Shown: positions 17,559 through 26,391, counted from the first letter of the stretch. The stretch: DNA of 41,215 bases from an uncultured Clostridium sp. (GCA_905212085.1 CAJMDF010000016.1:1-41215); one strand, 5' to 3'. The notes: generated by a model not told the origin, from the sequence alone. Translations and numbers: made by a program.

Positions 17559-18362
17559 ATGGTAGTTGAAGATTCCACAAGAGTAAAAGATTATTTAAAT
17601 AAGACAAAATTAACAACGCTTGATTATGTAATTAACCCTTATGTCGGTTGCCCAAATAAGTGTTTGTACTGCTATGCTGCTTATATGTCAAGTTTTAGCA
17701 AACACACCGAGGAATGGGGTGATTTTATAGATGTTAAACGTACAAGTAAAAAAATTAATATTTTTAAAATAAAAAATAAACGAGTAATGATAAGTACTGT
17801 AACAGATCCTTATAATTCTTATGAAGAAAAATACGGTATTACCAGAATGATAATGGAGCAGCTTGTAAAATCAGAGGCTTATATTACTGTTGTAACTAAG
17901 TCAAAATTGGTTTTAAGAGATGTAGATTTGTTAAAAAAAATGAAACATGTTGAAGTTGCATTATCATTGAGTATAATAGATGAACAGTTGAAAAAGAAAT
18001 TGGAGCCAAATTCGTCATCTATAGCAGAAATATTTGAAACTTTAAAAGAATTAAAGCAAAATGGTATTAAGACAATTGTATTTGTTGCTCCGGTAATTCC
18101 AGAAATTACAGATTTCAAAACAATAATTGAAAAAACAAAAGAATATGCTGATGAATATTGGTTTGATATGCTTAATTTACGAAGCAGTTTCAAAACAAAA
18201 ATGTTTAAATTCATAAATGAAGAATATCCGATATACAATTTAATTTATGAAAATATATACAACAAAAAAGATAGTGAATATTTCGATAATTTGTCTAATG
18301 AAATTGAAAAATATTGCGTAGAAAATAATATAAGGTTTAAAAATTTTTCTGCCGGCTCATAA
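17559..18362 (+). CDS. Radical SAM protein, SplB/Rv2578c-like
   Basis: A 267-residue iron-sulfur enzyme. The motif CPNKCLYCY carries the CX3CX2C cluster cysteines (Cys31, Cys35, Cys38) that bind the [4Fe-4S] cluster for S-adenosylmethionine cleavage. After it come a beta/alpha barrel pattern and the TDPYNSYEEKYGITR element typical of the spore photoproduct lyase-like/Rv2578c group of radical SAM proteins. The reaction is not known for most members of that group; DNA lyase activity is not implied. It is preceded by a consensus promoter with no leader and followed by a terminator inside the end of the convergent galT gene. Confidence 0.85.
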   Translation: MVVEDSTRVKDYLNKTKLTTLDYVINPYVGCPNKCLYCYAAYMSSFSKHTEEWGDFIDVKRTSKKINIFKIKNKRVMISTVTDPYNSYEEKYGITRMIMEQLVKSEAYITVVTKSKLVLRDVDLLKKMKHVEVALSLSIIDEQLKKKLEPNSSSIAEIFETLKELKQNGIKTIVFVAPVIPEITDFKTIIEKTKEYADEYWFDMLNLRSSFKTKMFKFINEEYPIYNLIYENIYNKKDSEYFDNLSNEIEKYCVENNIRFKNFSAGS

Positions 18363-18414
18363 ATTGCTTCTTGACAAAATAAAATAAATCTTTTTAGCCG
18401 GCTTTTCCTAAAAT

Positions 18415-19905
18415 TTAAAGGACATTGATGAATCTCAAAAAGGCATCATGTCCTTTTTGATTTCTTTTGAATACTCCTGCGCATTCAAGAACTTTGACAA
18501 ATACAAGTCCTACTTCTTTTTCAATTATTGACATTATATTTTCTTCATTGATATTTTCATATTTGGGCAAGAATGATTCTACCCAGTCAGCATGTTTTGC
18601 AGTGAGGTCATTCCCTCTTAGATCAGATTTATTCAAAATACATTTTGCAGTTTCTTTCAGTTCTTTATCAAGGCGTGATGGTAGTACAGCAAGTCCCATA
18701 ACTTCGATAAGCCCGATATTTTCTTTTTTTATATGGTGTAATTCTTGGTGAGGGTGGTATAGACCAAGCGGATATTCATCAGTTGTTATGTTATTTCTAA
18801 GTACTAAATCCAATTCAAATAAATCATTTTTTTTGCGAGCGATTGGAGTAATTGTATTATGCGGTTCTCCATTTGTATTCGCAAAGATAAATGCATCTTC
18901 GTCTGTATAGTTTCTCCATTTATTGAGTATATAATCTGCTAAATCAATTAATCTTTCCGGATTTTTATGTTGAATTCTAATAACTGACATAGGCCATTTT
19001 ACAATTCCTGCTTTGACATCCTCATAACCTTTGATTGTAAAATTTTCTTCTATTTCTGCTCTTTCCATTGCAAATTCATAGTGTCCGCCTTGAAAATGAT
19101 CATGGGAAAGGATTGAACCTCCGACTATTGGTAAATCGGCATTTGAACCTACAAAGTAGTGAGGAAATAGTTTTATAAAGTCAAATAACTTTTTAAAAGT
19201 GCTTTTGTTTATTACCATTGGTATGTGTCGACTATTTAAGACAATGCAATGTTCATTGTAGTAAACATATGGTGAGTATTGGAAATACCAACTTTCTCCA
19301 TCGATTTCAATTGGAATAATTCTGTGGTTTCCTCTTGCAGGGTGATTTATTCTGCCTGAATAGCCTTCATTTTCTGCGCATAACATACATTTAGGGTAGC
19401 CGCTTTGTTTTGCAGTTTTAGCTGCAGCGATAGCTTTTGGGTCTTTTTCAGGTTTAGAAAGATTTATAGATAAATCCAATTTCCCATATTCAGTATCTGA
19501 TTGCCAGCGTAAATCTTTTTCTATTCTGTATCTTCTTATATAATCAGTATCTTGACTAAATTTATAATACCAATCAGTGGCTTTTTGAGGAGAATCTATA
19601 TATAATTTTTTGAATTCTTCTATTATTTCATGGGGTGGAGATACAAGAGTGCTCATGATTTTTGTGTCAAATAAATCTCGGTATACAATGCTGTCTTCTA
19701 TCAGTTTTTTTTCAACTGCATAGTCAAGAATTTCTTTTAGAGTTGTTTCAAGATTAATATTTTCATAGTGTTGCTCTGGTGCTATGAATTCATCAAGATT
19801 AAGATTTTCAAGAATTCTGTTTATAACATAGTTTTTATCTTGAGGGGTTATTAAATCTTTTTCAATCCCATATTGTACGAGTTTTTCTATTGAATCAAAA
19901 ATCAT
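18415..19905 (-). CDS. galT: UDP-glucose-hexose-1-phosphate uridylyltransferase, class II
   Basis: Transfers UMP between glucose-1-phosphate and galactose-1-phosphate in the Leloir pathway. The 496-residue length and N-terminal extension match the Firmicutes-type GalT (class II), not the ~350-residue E. coli form. The active-site region SHDHFQGG is at residues 267-274, and other family stretches are CMLCAENEGYSGR and LYHPHQELHHIKKENIGLIEVMG in part. It follows galK by 20 bp on the same strand. Its last codons overlap a stem-loop that serves as terminator for the convergent radical SAM gene. Confidence 0.95.
   Translation of the reverse strand: MIFDSIEKLVQYGIEKDLITPQDKNYVINRILENLNLDEFIAPEQHYENINLETTLKEILDYAVEKKLIEDSIVYRDLFDTKIMSTLVSPPHEIIEEFKKLYIDSPQKATDWYYKFSQDTDYIRRYRIEKDLRWQSDTEYGKLDLSINLSKPEKDPKAIAAAKTAKQSGYPKCMLCAENEGYSGRINHPARGNHRIIPIEIDGESWYFQYSPYVYYNEHCIVLNSRHIPMVINKSTFKKLFDFIKLFPHYFVGSNADLPIVGGSILSHDHFQGGHYEFAMERAEIEENFTIKGYEDVKAGIVKWPMSVIRIQHKNPERLIDLADYILNKWRNYTDEDAFIFANTNGEPHNTITPIARKKNDLFELDLVLRNNITTDEYPLGLYHPHQELHHIKKENIGLIEVMGLAVLPSRLDKELKETAKCILNKSDLRGNDLTAKHADWVESFLPKYENINEENIMSIIEKEVGLVFVKVLECAGVFKRNQKGHDAFLRFINVL
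18417..18458 (+). terminator. Terminator of the radical SAM gene, embedded in the 3' end of galT
   Basis: AAAGGACAT (18417-18425) pairs with ATGTCCTTT (18448-18456), extended by a 4-bp inner stem with one bulged base. On the plus strand the stem is followed directly by a T-rich run. The bases also encode the last residues of galT on the other strand. A weaker T/A tract makes it a possible end for galT too. Confidence 0.7.
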
Positions 19906-19925
19906 ATTAGTATTACCTCTTGTAA

Positions 19926-21164
19926 TTATAATCTTGTACCGCCTACAGGTCTTATAGAAAGAATATGACAGTTATCTTTGCCTACAATTTTTTCAATATT
20001 TTCTTTAAAGCTTTCAAGTATTTCTTGTGGAACAAAGGCTTGGACTGTTCCTGCAAAGCCTCCGCCATGGACTCTGTATGCTCCTTTATCTTTTAATAGC
20101 TCGTCGCAAATTGCAAGTACAATTCCGACAGCTTGTTCTTTCGATGATCCGCATACGCATACGTTTTGCAAGTACATATAAGATGAGTAGCCTGATTCTT
20201 TAACTATTTTTAAAAATTTATCAAAGTCGCCATTTTCAAGAGCTTTAGCTTCTTCTATTGCTCTTTCATTTTCGTTAAAGAAATGCAATGCTCTTAGAAC
20301 TGCTCTGTCACCTGCTAATTTTCTCAACTCTGGTATTGCATTTATAAATTCTTCTTTTTTTACATCTCTTAAATAGTCTTTATGAAAATAGTTTGCAACT
20401 TGTTTCATTTCATAAGGGATTGCAGCATATTCATCAGTCAAATTTGCATGATCTGCTCCTGAATCAATTATGCATAGAGCATATCCTGTTTTTGTAAAGT
20501 CAAAATCAACTTTTTTTATAATAGGATTTTCAGTATCTTTAAAGTCAATAGAGATTATTCCGCCGACAGAAGATGCCATTTGATCCATTAGTCCGCAAGG
20601 TTTTCCAAAATAATCATTTTCAGCGTATTGACCAATTTTAGCAATTTCTACATCTGAAATTTTACTTTCAAAAAATAATCCGTTTATAACATTTCCGATT
20701 AAAACTTCAAATGCTGCAGATGATGATAGTCCAGACCCTTTTAGAACATTTGATGTTGTATAGCAGTCAAACCCTTTAATTTCGCAGCCTAGTTCTTTAA
20801 ATCTTGCACAAACTCCTCTAATTAGAGCTTTTGCTTGGTTATATTCATCTTGATTAGGTGATAGTTCATTAATATTTATAATATCTAACGGGTAGCCTTC
20901 TGATTGAACTCTAATTTCATTTGTGCAATTAGGGCTTGCAGCTGCAATGACATCTAAATTAACGCTTGCAGCAAGAACACAGCCGTGTTGGTGGTCTGTG
21001 TGATTCCCGCCAATTTCAGTGCGCCCTGGGGCTGAAAATAAACTTATCTCGTTTTCATTTTTAAACGTATTTTTAAAATTCTCAATCAGAATTTGTATTC
21101 TTTTTTCATAGAAATCAATATCTTTAGTGCAGTAAATTTTTTCTAATTCTTCTCTCTTAATCAT
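19926..21164 (-). CDS. galK: Galactokinase
   Basis: Phosphorylates alpha-D-galactose at C1 using ATP. The 412-residue GHMP kinase shows the galactokinase signature APGRTEIGGNHTDHQHG (about 45-61), the ATP-binding loop LKGSGLSSSAAFEV (141-154) and the C-terminal VHGGGFAGTVQAFVP. AAGGAG lies 4 nt before the ATG. It is the first gene of a galK-galT operon and is divergent from the sugar transporter gene at 21311 across 146 bp, so galactose import and breakdown are probably co-regulated. That spacer is AT-rich and holds a CTAAAAA/TTTTTAG inverted repeat but no regulator site I can name. Confidence 0.96.
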   Translation of the reverse strand: MIKREELEKIYCTKDIDFYEKRIQILIENFKNTFKNENEISLFSAPGRTEIGGNHTDHQHGCVLAASVNLDVIAAASPNCTNEIRVQSEGYPLDIININELSPNQDEYNQAKALIRGVCARFKELGCEIKGFDCYTTSNVLKGSGLSSSAAFEVLIGNVINGLFFESKISDVEIAKIGQYAENDYFGKPCGLMDQMASSVGGIISIDFKDTENPIIKKVDFDFTKTGYALCIIDSGADHANLTDEYAAIPYEMKQVANYFHKDYLRDVKKEEFINAIPELRKLAGDRAVLRALHFFNENERAIEEAKALENGDFDKFLKIVKESGYSSYMYLQNVCVCGSSKEQAVGIVLAICDELLKDKGAYRVHGGGFAGTVQAFVPQEILESFKENIEKIVGKDNCHILSIRPVGGTRL

Positions 21165-21310
21165 AAAACTCCTTTTTATGATTATTTTATACCCTTAAAA
21201 GATAATATAGAAACATCTAAATATATTATTTGGAGTATAAAATATCTAAAAAAATATGATAAAATTTTTAGAAATTGGGTATATATTAATTATTATTTAG
21301 GAGATTTTGT

Positions 21311-22723
21311 ATGGAAGATTGTATTAACACTTGCGATGAAGGCAGAGTTAAAAAAGCTAAACGTATGAAAATTTTTATTTCTTTTGCTGCCGGTATGGCA
21401 GGGCTTTTATTTGGTCTTGATATTGGTGTAATATCAGGAGCTTTGCCTTTTATTACTACACATTTTGATTTATCAAGCCGTTTACAGGAATGGGTCGTAA
21501 GCGCAATGATGCTAGGTGCTGCTCTTGGAGCGATGTCTACAGGTTGGATTTCTTTCAAATTGGGACGAAAAAAGAGTTTGATGTCTGGTGCTGCATTATT
21601 TGTATTAGGATCAATCGGTTGTGCTTTTGCGCCTAATATTGTAACTCTTTTAGTTTCCAGAGTAATGCTTGGTTTTGCAGTAGGTATAGCATCTTATGTC
21701 GCTCCTTTGTATCTTTCAGAAATGTCAGAAAAGGAAGACAGAGGAAAACTTATTTCTATGTATCAGATGATGGTTACAATAGGTATTCTTGTAGCTTTCA
21801 TTTCTGATACTATATTTAGTTACGGCGGTCATTGGAGATTAATGCTTGGAGTTATAAGTATCCCTGCATTATTATTGATGATATCAGTATTCGGATTACC
21901 TGACAGTCCAAGATGGTTAGCATCTAAAGGGCGTTTTGAAAAAGCAAAAGATATTCTAAGAATGTTATCTACAACAGATGCTAAAGCTGATGGTGAATTA
22001 TCAGAAATCAGAGAAAGCTTGAAAGTTAAGCAGGAGGGCTGGGGGCTATTCAAATCAAATAAAAATGTTCGCCGTGCAGTATATCTTGGTATGTTATTGC
22101 AGGCAATGCAACAATTTACGGGGATGAATGTAATTTTGTATTATGCTCCTCAAATATTTAAACATGCTGGATTCGCAAATACTGAACAACAAATGATTGC
22201 AACTGTAATTTGCGGTTTGACAAATTCTTTAGCTACGTTAATTGCGATGAGAACTGTTGATAAACAAGGAAGAAAACCTATTTTGAAAATAGGGTTTACA
22301 GGCATGGCTGTAGGTTCATTCTTATTAGGGCTATGTTTGTATATGATTAATGCAGGCTTTAGTGCATTGTGGATTTCTATTTCTGCTATTGTAATGACTT
22401 TATTCTTTATTACAAGTTTTGCAATGAGTGCAGGTCCTGTTATTTGGATTTTATGTTCGGAAATTCAGCCATTAAAAAGCAGAGATTTCGGTGTAGCTTG
22501 CTCTACTACTACAAACTGGATTGTAAATATGATTATTGGTGCTACATTCCTTACATTGATTAATACATTCGGTATTGCAGTTACATTCTGGATTTACACT
22601 GCATTGAACTTGTTATTTATTGTATTAACAATATTATTAATACCTGAAACTAAAGGTATTTCTCTTGAAAATATAGAGAAAAACTTAATGGATGGTAAAC
22701 CTCTTAAAGATATTGGGGTTTAA
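21311..22723 (+). CDS. galP: Galactose:H+ symporter, MFS sugar porter family
   Basis: A 470-residue, 12-helix inner-membrane transporter. Sugar porter motifs are intact: GRKKSLM, SPRWLASKGR, QQFTGMNVILYYAPQIF and the terminal PETKGISLENIE. Long blocks read like E. coli GalP (AGLLFGLDIGVISGALPFI; WILCSEIQPLKSRDFG; MIIGATFLTLIN), recalled from memory, so galactose is the likely substrate; context (galK, galT, galM) agrees. Arabinose or xylose transport is the alternative. AGGAG lies 7 nt before the ATG. A strong terminator follows. The close resemblance to a proteobacterial protein may mean transfer. Confidence 0.92.
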   Translation: MEDCINTCDEGRVKKAKRMKIFISFAAGMAGLLFGLDIGVISGALPFITTHFDLSSRLQEWVVSAMMLGAALGAMSTGWISFKLGRKKSLMSGAALFVLGSIGCAFAPNIVTLLVSRVMLGFAVGIASYVAPLYLSEMSEKEDRGKLISMYQMMVTIGILVAFISDTIFSYGGHWRLMLGVISIPALLLMISVFGLPDSPRWLASKGRFEKAKDILRMLSTTDAKADGELSEIRESLKVKQEGWGLFKSNKNVRRAVYLGMLLQAMQQFTGMNVILYYAPQIFKHAGFANTEQQMIATVICGLTNSLATLIAMRTVDKQGRKPILKIGFTGMAVGSFLLGLCLYMINAGFSALWISISAIVMTLFFITSFAMSAGPVIWILCSEIQPLKSRDFGVACSTTTNWIVNMIIGATFLTLINTFGIAVTFWIYTALNLLFIVLTILLIPETKGISLENIEKNLMDGKPLKDIGV

Positions 22724-22727
22724 AAAT

Positions 22728-22760
22728 AAAAAACGCTTGCATTTAATGCAAGCGTTTTTT
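22728..22760. terminator. Bidirectional intrinsic terminator between galP and the GH77-like gene
   Basis: A 15-bp stem (22728-22742 with 22746-22760) contains the core ACGCTTGCAT/ATGCAAGCGT with a 3-nt loop; A-runs on one side and T-runs on the other serve both convergent genes. Confidence 0.93.
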
Positions 22761-22761
22761 A

Positions 22762-24651
22762 TTATGCAGTAATTTTATTATCAGTTTTTTCATTATGATG
22801 AGATTTGTTTTTGTATATTGAATATCCGCCGCCTATTGCTGTTAGAATTCCTGCTGTAATCCACAATATTTTAGATGTTTTAGTATGTTTTGGAATATTT
22901 TCGGAAGAAATAAGCTTAATATTGTCATCAGCAATATCTTGTATGCTGTTTGGAATATTATATTCGTTTTCTGTTAAAATATTTCTGAATTTAACAATTT
23001 TTGAGTATAATTCATTATGAGTTTTATCAAGGCCTTTTGCTTTGAATATTTTTTCAAGAGAGTCCATTATATTATAACCGTAACCTTCTTGTAATGAATT
23101 TTGGAAAGCTTTTTTATAGTCTTTTGGAATTTTGTGCCTAAAATTTATGTGAATATCCCCTTCTTTTTCACAGCAATGACCGTTAAATCTTTCTTCTCGT
23201 CCAAAAACATCCATAAAGAAAAACATGTTATTTTTAGCCATTGTTATTTCTGCAAATTTTGCTTTTGCAAATTCTATTGGATTTTCTAATACTTCTTTGG
23301 GGATGTTTAATATTCTGGATAAAGCATTAATACTTTTATTTTTATGAATATTATTGAAATTGCATATATCAGGAATCCCATTTGCAATTTGTCTTAAAGG
23401 TTGAGGATCATGGTTCCCGACCCCTATTACAAATTCATCGGGAGTCCATTTCTGAATGTTTAAAAAAGCGTCATTTGAACCCCAATTATCTCCCATATAT
23501 GTACTACCGTAAACTTTTACTCTATCTTTTATTGGGTCTATTAATTTGCCGTTTTTAAATGCTGCAAAATCATCTGGTCCTGCGTCAAATTCATAAATTA
23601 TGTTGTGTAAATCGAAATCTTTTCCTTTAACTTCTTTTATCCATTTCTCTATGAGATTTAACAAATCATTGCCCATTTCTTTTTTATTTTTATTTAAAAT
23701 TTTTGTTTCTCCTTTTGGAGTAATAATTGGAGTAACATAATTCCAAGCGGCATCAACTCTTATCATGTCATATCTTTTAGCAGCTAGTTGGAATTTCATT
23801 TTTAATAACTTATAAGAATCACTTGTTTCATCTAATATATTGTCATAATTTAGTGAGGGAATTTCCCAGGTTGGGACTCCTACAAAGTAATCTTTTTTAA
23901 AAGCGTTAGGGAATGCTCTTACTTCATCGTCAGTAAAATTAATTGCTACATCTCCACAAAGTTTAAGTTCTTTTTGGTGAAGATTTTCTATTCCTTTTTT
24001 ATGGTGTTCATCTGCCAAAAATTGTTTAAATTTAAAAAATTCTTGATCAGGTTCATGATTTCTTTTGAAATTCAACCAATCATTGTTTTCTTCTACAAAT
24101 TTTTTATATTTTTGTTTTAGCTCAGAATTTTCATCGAGTTTGTTAAATCTTTCAAATGCTATTTTTAAAACTTTATTTTGTTGGCTGTTTGGACCCATTA
24201 TATTTTCAAAATTAGCTATTTCAATTCCATTTTTTAAATTTAAAGAATTATTATTTACAATGCTGCTATATTCCTCTTTAGTAAGCAAATTAAAATATTC
24301 ATCAGTTGTAAGTAATTGCGGATTAATATTTTGATCCCCAAGTGCTAAAGCTGAGCCGTTATAGTGTATACCGTAAAAGTCTCCTTCTGGTAAATCTTGT
24401 ACAACATTAAAGTCAATATATGTTTTCATGTAATCAAGATAATCAATAGCTTCTTTGGATGCTAAATTCCCTGTACCTGTGTTAAAAGAATCTGATTGTG
24501 GCAGACTTGTTGATGGCATTATAAAAATAGAATTGCCTGTTTGTCCTGATAATTTTTTACCTTCTTTTAATGTATTTTTAAAATCCTCAATTTCTTCTTG
24601 TTTTAAAGCACGTCCAAATGATACTTTGGGTAAAATTTGTGTTACCTTCAT
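22762..24651 (-). CDS. Divergent GH77-like (4-alpha-glucanotransferase-type) protein with C-terminal membrane anchor
   Basis: The ATG at 24651 (AGGAG 10 nt upstream) is preferred to an in-frame TTG 6 nt earlier, giving 629 residues. Numbering from that TTG, the barrel resembles MalQ: GDVAINFTDDEVRAFPNAF (235-253), nucleophile Asp302 in YDMIRVDAAW, likely acid/base Glu356 in NIIYEFDAG, and Asp417 in VGNHDPQPLR. Overall similarity is low. Unusual for a cytosolic enzyme family, it ends in a membrane helix (about 597-615, ILWITAGILTAIGGGYSIY) and a basic/His tail. The N-terminus has PKVSFGRAL, echoing NKINFSADKG at 6397. Function is probably alpha-glucan transfer or binding. Its 5' leader has three 11-bp repeats. 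Confidence 0.7.
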   Translation of the reverse strand: MKVTQILPKVSFGRALKQEEIEDFKNTLKEGKKLSGQTGNSIFIMPSTSLPQSDSFNTGTGNLASKEAIDYLDYMKTYIDFNVVQDLPEGDFYGIHYNGSALALGDQNINPQLLTTDEYFNLLTKEEYSSIVNNNSLNLKNGIEIANFENIMGPNSQQNKVLKIAFERFNKLDENSELKQKYKKFVEENNDWLNFKRNHEPDQEFFKFKQFLADEHHKKGIENLHQKELKLCGDVAINFTDDEVRAFPNAFKKDYFVGVPTWEIPSLNYDNILDETSDSYKLLKMKFQLAAKRYDMIRVDAAWNYVTPIITPKGETKILNKNKKEMGNDLLNLIEKWIKEVKGKDFDLHNIIYEFDAGPDDFAAFKNGKLIDPIKDRVKVYGSTYMGDNWGSNDAFLNIQKWTPDEFVIGVGNHDPQPLRQIANGIPDICNFNNIHKNKSINALSRILNIPKEVLENPIEFAKAKFAEITMAKNNMFFFMDVFGREERFNGHCCEKEGDIHINFRHKIPKDYKKAFQNSLQEGYGYNIMDSLEKIFKAKGLDKTHNELYSKIVKFRNILTENEYNIPNSIQDIADDNIKLISSENIPKHTKTSKILWITAGILTAIGGGYSIYKNKSHHNEKTDNKITA

Positions 24652-24670
24652 AGTCAAATAACTCCTAGTT

Positions 24671-24703
24671 TATCATATTACTATCATATTACTATCATAT
24701 TAC
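24671..24703. repeat. Three perfect tandem 11-bp repeats in the leader of the GH77-like gene
   Basis: TATCATATTAC occurs at 24671-24681, 24682-24692 and 24693-24703 without a mismatch. The unit is about one DNA turn, and on the gene's strand each copy contains a -10-like TATGAT. The array ends a few bases before the AGGAG site. It could be a multi-copy protein site, redundant -10 boxes or a slippage-prone expression tuner. Confidence 0.8.
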
Positions 24704-24727
24704 AAAAAACGTAAAAATATTTTTTTG

Positions 24728-25705
24728 TTATTTTAAATTAAATTTGTACTCAATAGTCTTGTTGTAAATTTCTTCTAACTTTAAAACAGGTTGTGGAAAG
24801 TTTTTGTGATGTAAAGCATCCGGAAAATATTGACATTCCAAACAAAAACCTGAATGATTTTTTATCGGAATATTATTTTTGCCATTTTCTGCGCCATCAA
24901 GAAAATTCCCGCTATAGAATTGAATTCCCGGTAAATCTGTTGAAACTTCAAGTTCAATCCCGCTTAATTCACTGTATGCTTTTGCAACTTTTTTAATTTC
25001 ACTGTTGCAATTATTAAGCACCCAGTTATTGTCAAAGCCCTTTGCATATTGAATTTGATAATATTCATTATTAATATCTTTTCCAATATATTTAGGTTTT
25101 CTAAAATCCATTGGAGTGTTATCTACTGGTATAATTTCCCCTGTCGGAATTGATTCTTGATTGTTTTCTGTAAAATAGTCTGCAAAAATTTGTACTTGAT
25201 GTTTTAAAATATTTCCGTAGCCGTTAAGGTTAAAATAAGTATGATTTGTAAGATTGCATATGGTCGTTTTATTTGTTTTAGCTTTATGATTAATTATTAG
25301 GGTATTATCTTTTAATGTATATGTTACTTTTACATTAAGTTCTCCCGGGTAGTTTTCTTCTCCGTCTTTTGATATGTAAGTTAATTCTACACCATTTTCA
25401 ATTGTTTTTGAATTCCATACTTTTTTATCAAATCCGATATTCCCGCCATGGAGATGGTTGTTACCGTCATTACAGTTTAATTGATATTTAGTCCCGTCAA
25501 TTTCTATTAAACCGTTTTTTATTCTGTTACAGCATCTTCCGACTGTTGCACCTATGTATTTTGTCTGTCTTTTATATTTTTCAATATCATCATAACCTAG
25601 TACAACATCTACAATTTTCCCATTTTTATCAGGAGTTTTTATAGATATTATGGATGCGCCAAATTCTGATATCTCTACTTCTAAATAATTATTCTTTAAA
25701 ATCAT
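24728..25705 (-). CDS. galM: Aldose 1-epimerase (mutarotase)
   Basis: Interconverts the alpha and beta anomers of galactose, feeding galactokinase. The 325-residue protein shows the substrate-binding GRCCNRI (Asn60, Arg61), NNHLHGG (His84, His86), the general acid His155 in LTNHTYFNLNG, and the general base Glu290 in FCLECQYFPDA. PGIQFYSGNFLDG is also typical. No Shine-Dalgarno sequence precedes the ATG; an extended -10 lies 6 nt upstream, so the mRNA may be leaderless. It lies apart from galK-galT, with galP and the GH77-like gene between, completing GalM-GalK-GalT (no galE is in the window). Confidence 0.95.
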   Translation of the reverse strand: MILKNNYLEVEISEFGASIISIKTPDKNGKIVDVVLGYDDIEKYKRQTKYIGATVGRCCNRIKNGLIEIDGTKYQLNCNDGNNHLHGGNIGFDKKVWNSKTIENGVELTYISKDGEENYPGELNVKVTYTLKDNTLIINHKAKTNKTTICNLTNHTYFNLNGYGNILKHQVQIFADYFTENNQESIPTGEIIPVDNTPMDFRKPKYIGKDINNEYYQIQYAKGFDNNWVLNNCNSEIKKVAKAYSELSGIELEVSTDLPGIQFYSGNFLDGAENGKNNIPIKNHSGFCLECQYFPDALHHKNFPQPVLKLEEIYNKTIEYKFNLK

Positions 25706-25711
25706 GATTTT

Positions 25712-25720
25712 ATGATAACA
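25712..25720 (-). promoter_or_regulatory. Extended -10 of galM, 6 nt from the start codon
   Basis: On the minus strand TGT-TATCAT (25712-25720) is followed by exactly 6 nt and then the galM ATG. The -35 region is weak. The arrangement predicts a leaderless transcript, as for arsR and the radical SAM gene. Confidence 0.5.
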
Positions 25721-25758
25721 TAAGAATTGTATTTTGTAGTAATTTTAGGAGAAAATAT

Positions 25759-26391
25759 ATGAAGGTTTTGTTATTTAATGGTAGTTGTAATGAGCAAGGA
25801 TGCACTTATACTGCTTTAAAAGAAATTGCGGATTCATTAGGAAACAATGGGATTGAATCTGAAATTATACAGGTTGGGAAAGGTCCTATTCGTGATTGTA
25901 TTGGATGCGGTGCTTGTAGAAAACTTGGTGGACAATGCGTGTTTAAAGATGATATTGTAAATGAAGCTATTGAAAAAGCAAAAGATGCTGATGGTTTTAT
26001 TTTCGGTTCTCCTGTTTATTATGCTCATCCAAGCGGAAGACTTTTATCATTTATGGATAGATTATTTTATGCAGGCGGTGCAAATTTTAAATTTAAACCC
26101 GCTGCAGCAATTGCTTCTGCAAGACGTGCAGGGACTACAGCATGTTTAGATGCTATAATCAAGCATTTTACAATAAATCAAATGCCTGTTGTATCTTCAA
26201 ATTACTGGCCAATGGTGCATGGTGGTCAAAATTGCCCTGAAGATGCAAAAAAAGATTTGGAAGGTATGCAGGTTATGCGCACTTTAGGTAATAATATGGC
26301 GTGGATTTTAAAATGTATTGATGCAGGTAAAAAATCAGGTATTAATTATCCAAATCAAGAAGAAAGAGTTTGGACTAATTTTATCCGCTAA
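25759..26391 (+). CDS. Flavodoxin-fold NAD(P)H-dependent FMN oxidoreductase
   Basis: A 210-residue protein of the NADPH-dependent FMN reductase/iron-sulfur flavoprotein-like group. It has the N-terminal phosphate-binding strand-loop MKVLLFNGSCNEQGCTYTAL, a cysteine-bearing loop DCIGCGACRK, and the flavin-contacting GSPVYYAHPSGRLLSFMDR. The CX2CX2C pattern could hold an Fe-S cluster, but the fourth ligand is unclear (QCVF follows). AGGAG lies 7 nt before the ATG. It overlaps the end of the convergent cadA gene by 4 bp. The substrate is unknown; quinone or nitro-compound reduction is possible. Confidence 0.82.
   Translation: MKVLLFNGSCNEQGCTYTALKEIADSLGNNGIESEIIQVGKGPIRDCIGCGACRKLGGQCVFKDDIVNEAIEKAKDADGFIFGSPVYYAHPSGRLLSFMDRLFYAGGANFKFKPAAAIASARRAGTTACLDAIIKHFTINQMPVVSSNYWPMVHGGQNCPEDAKKDLEGMQVMRTLGNNMAWILKCIDAGKKSGINYPNQEERVWTNFIR

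Noticed and set aside
18351..18402. GCCGGC pairs as a terminator for the radical SAM gene
   Set aside because: The two self-complementary hexamers are ~40 nt apart and only 7 bp would pair; the stem at 18417-18456 with a T-run is much better.
24671..24703. CRISPR-like array
   Set aside because: Repeats are only 11 bp, directly abutting, with no spacers and no cas genes.
25900..25960. Ferredoxin-type 4Fe-4S domain in the flavodoxin-like protein
   Set aside because: Only a compact CX2CX2C-like loop is present, without the spaced fourth cysteine of a ferredoxin cluster; it is noted as a possible Fe-S site only.
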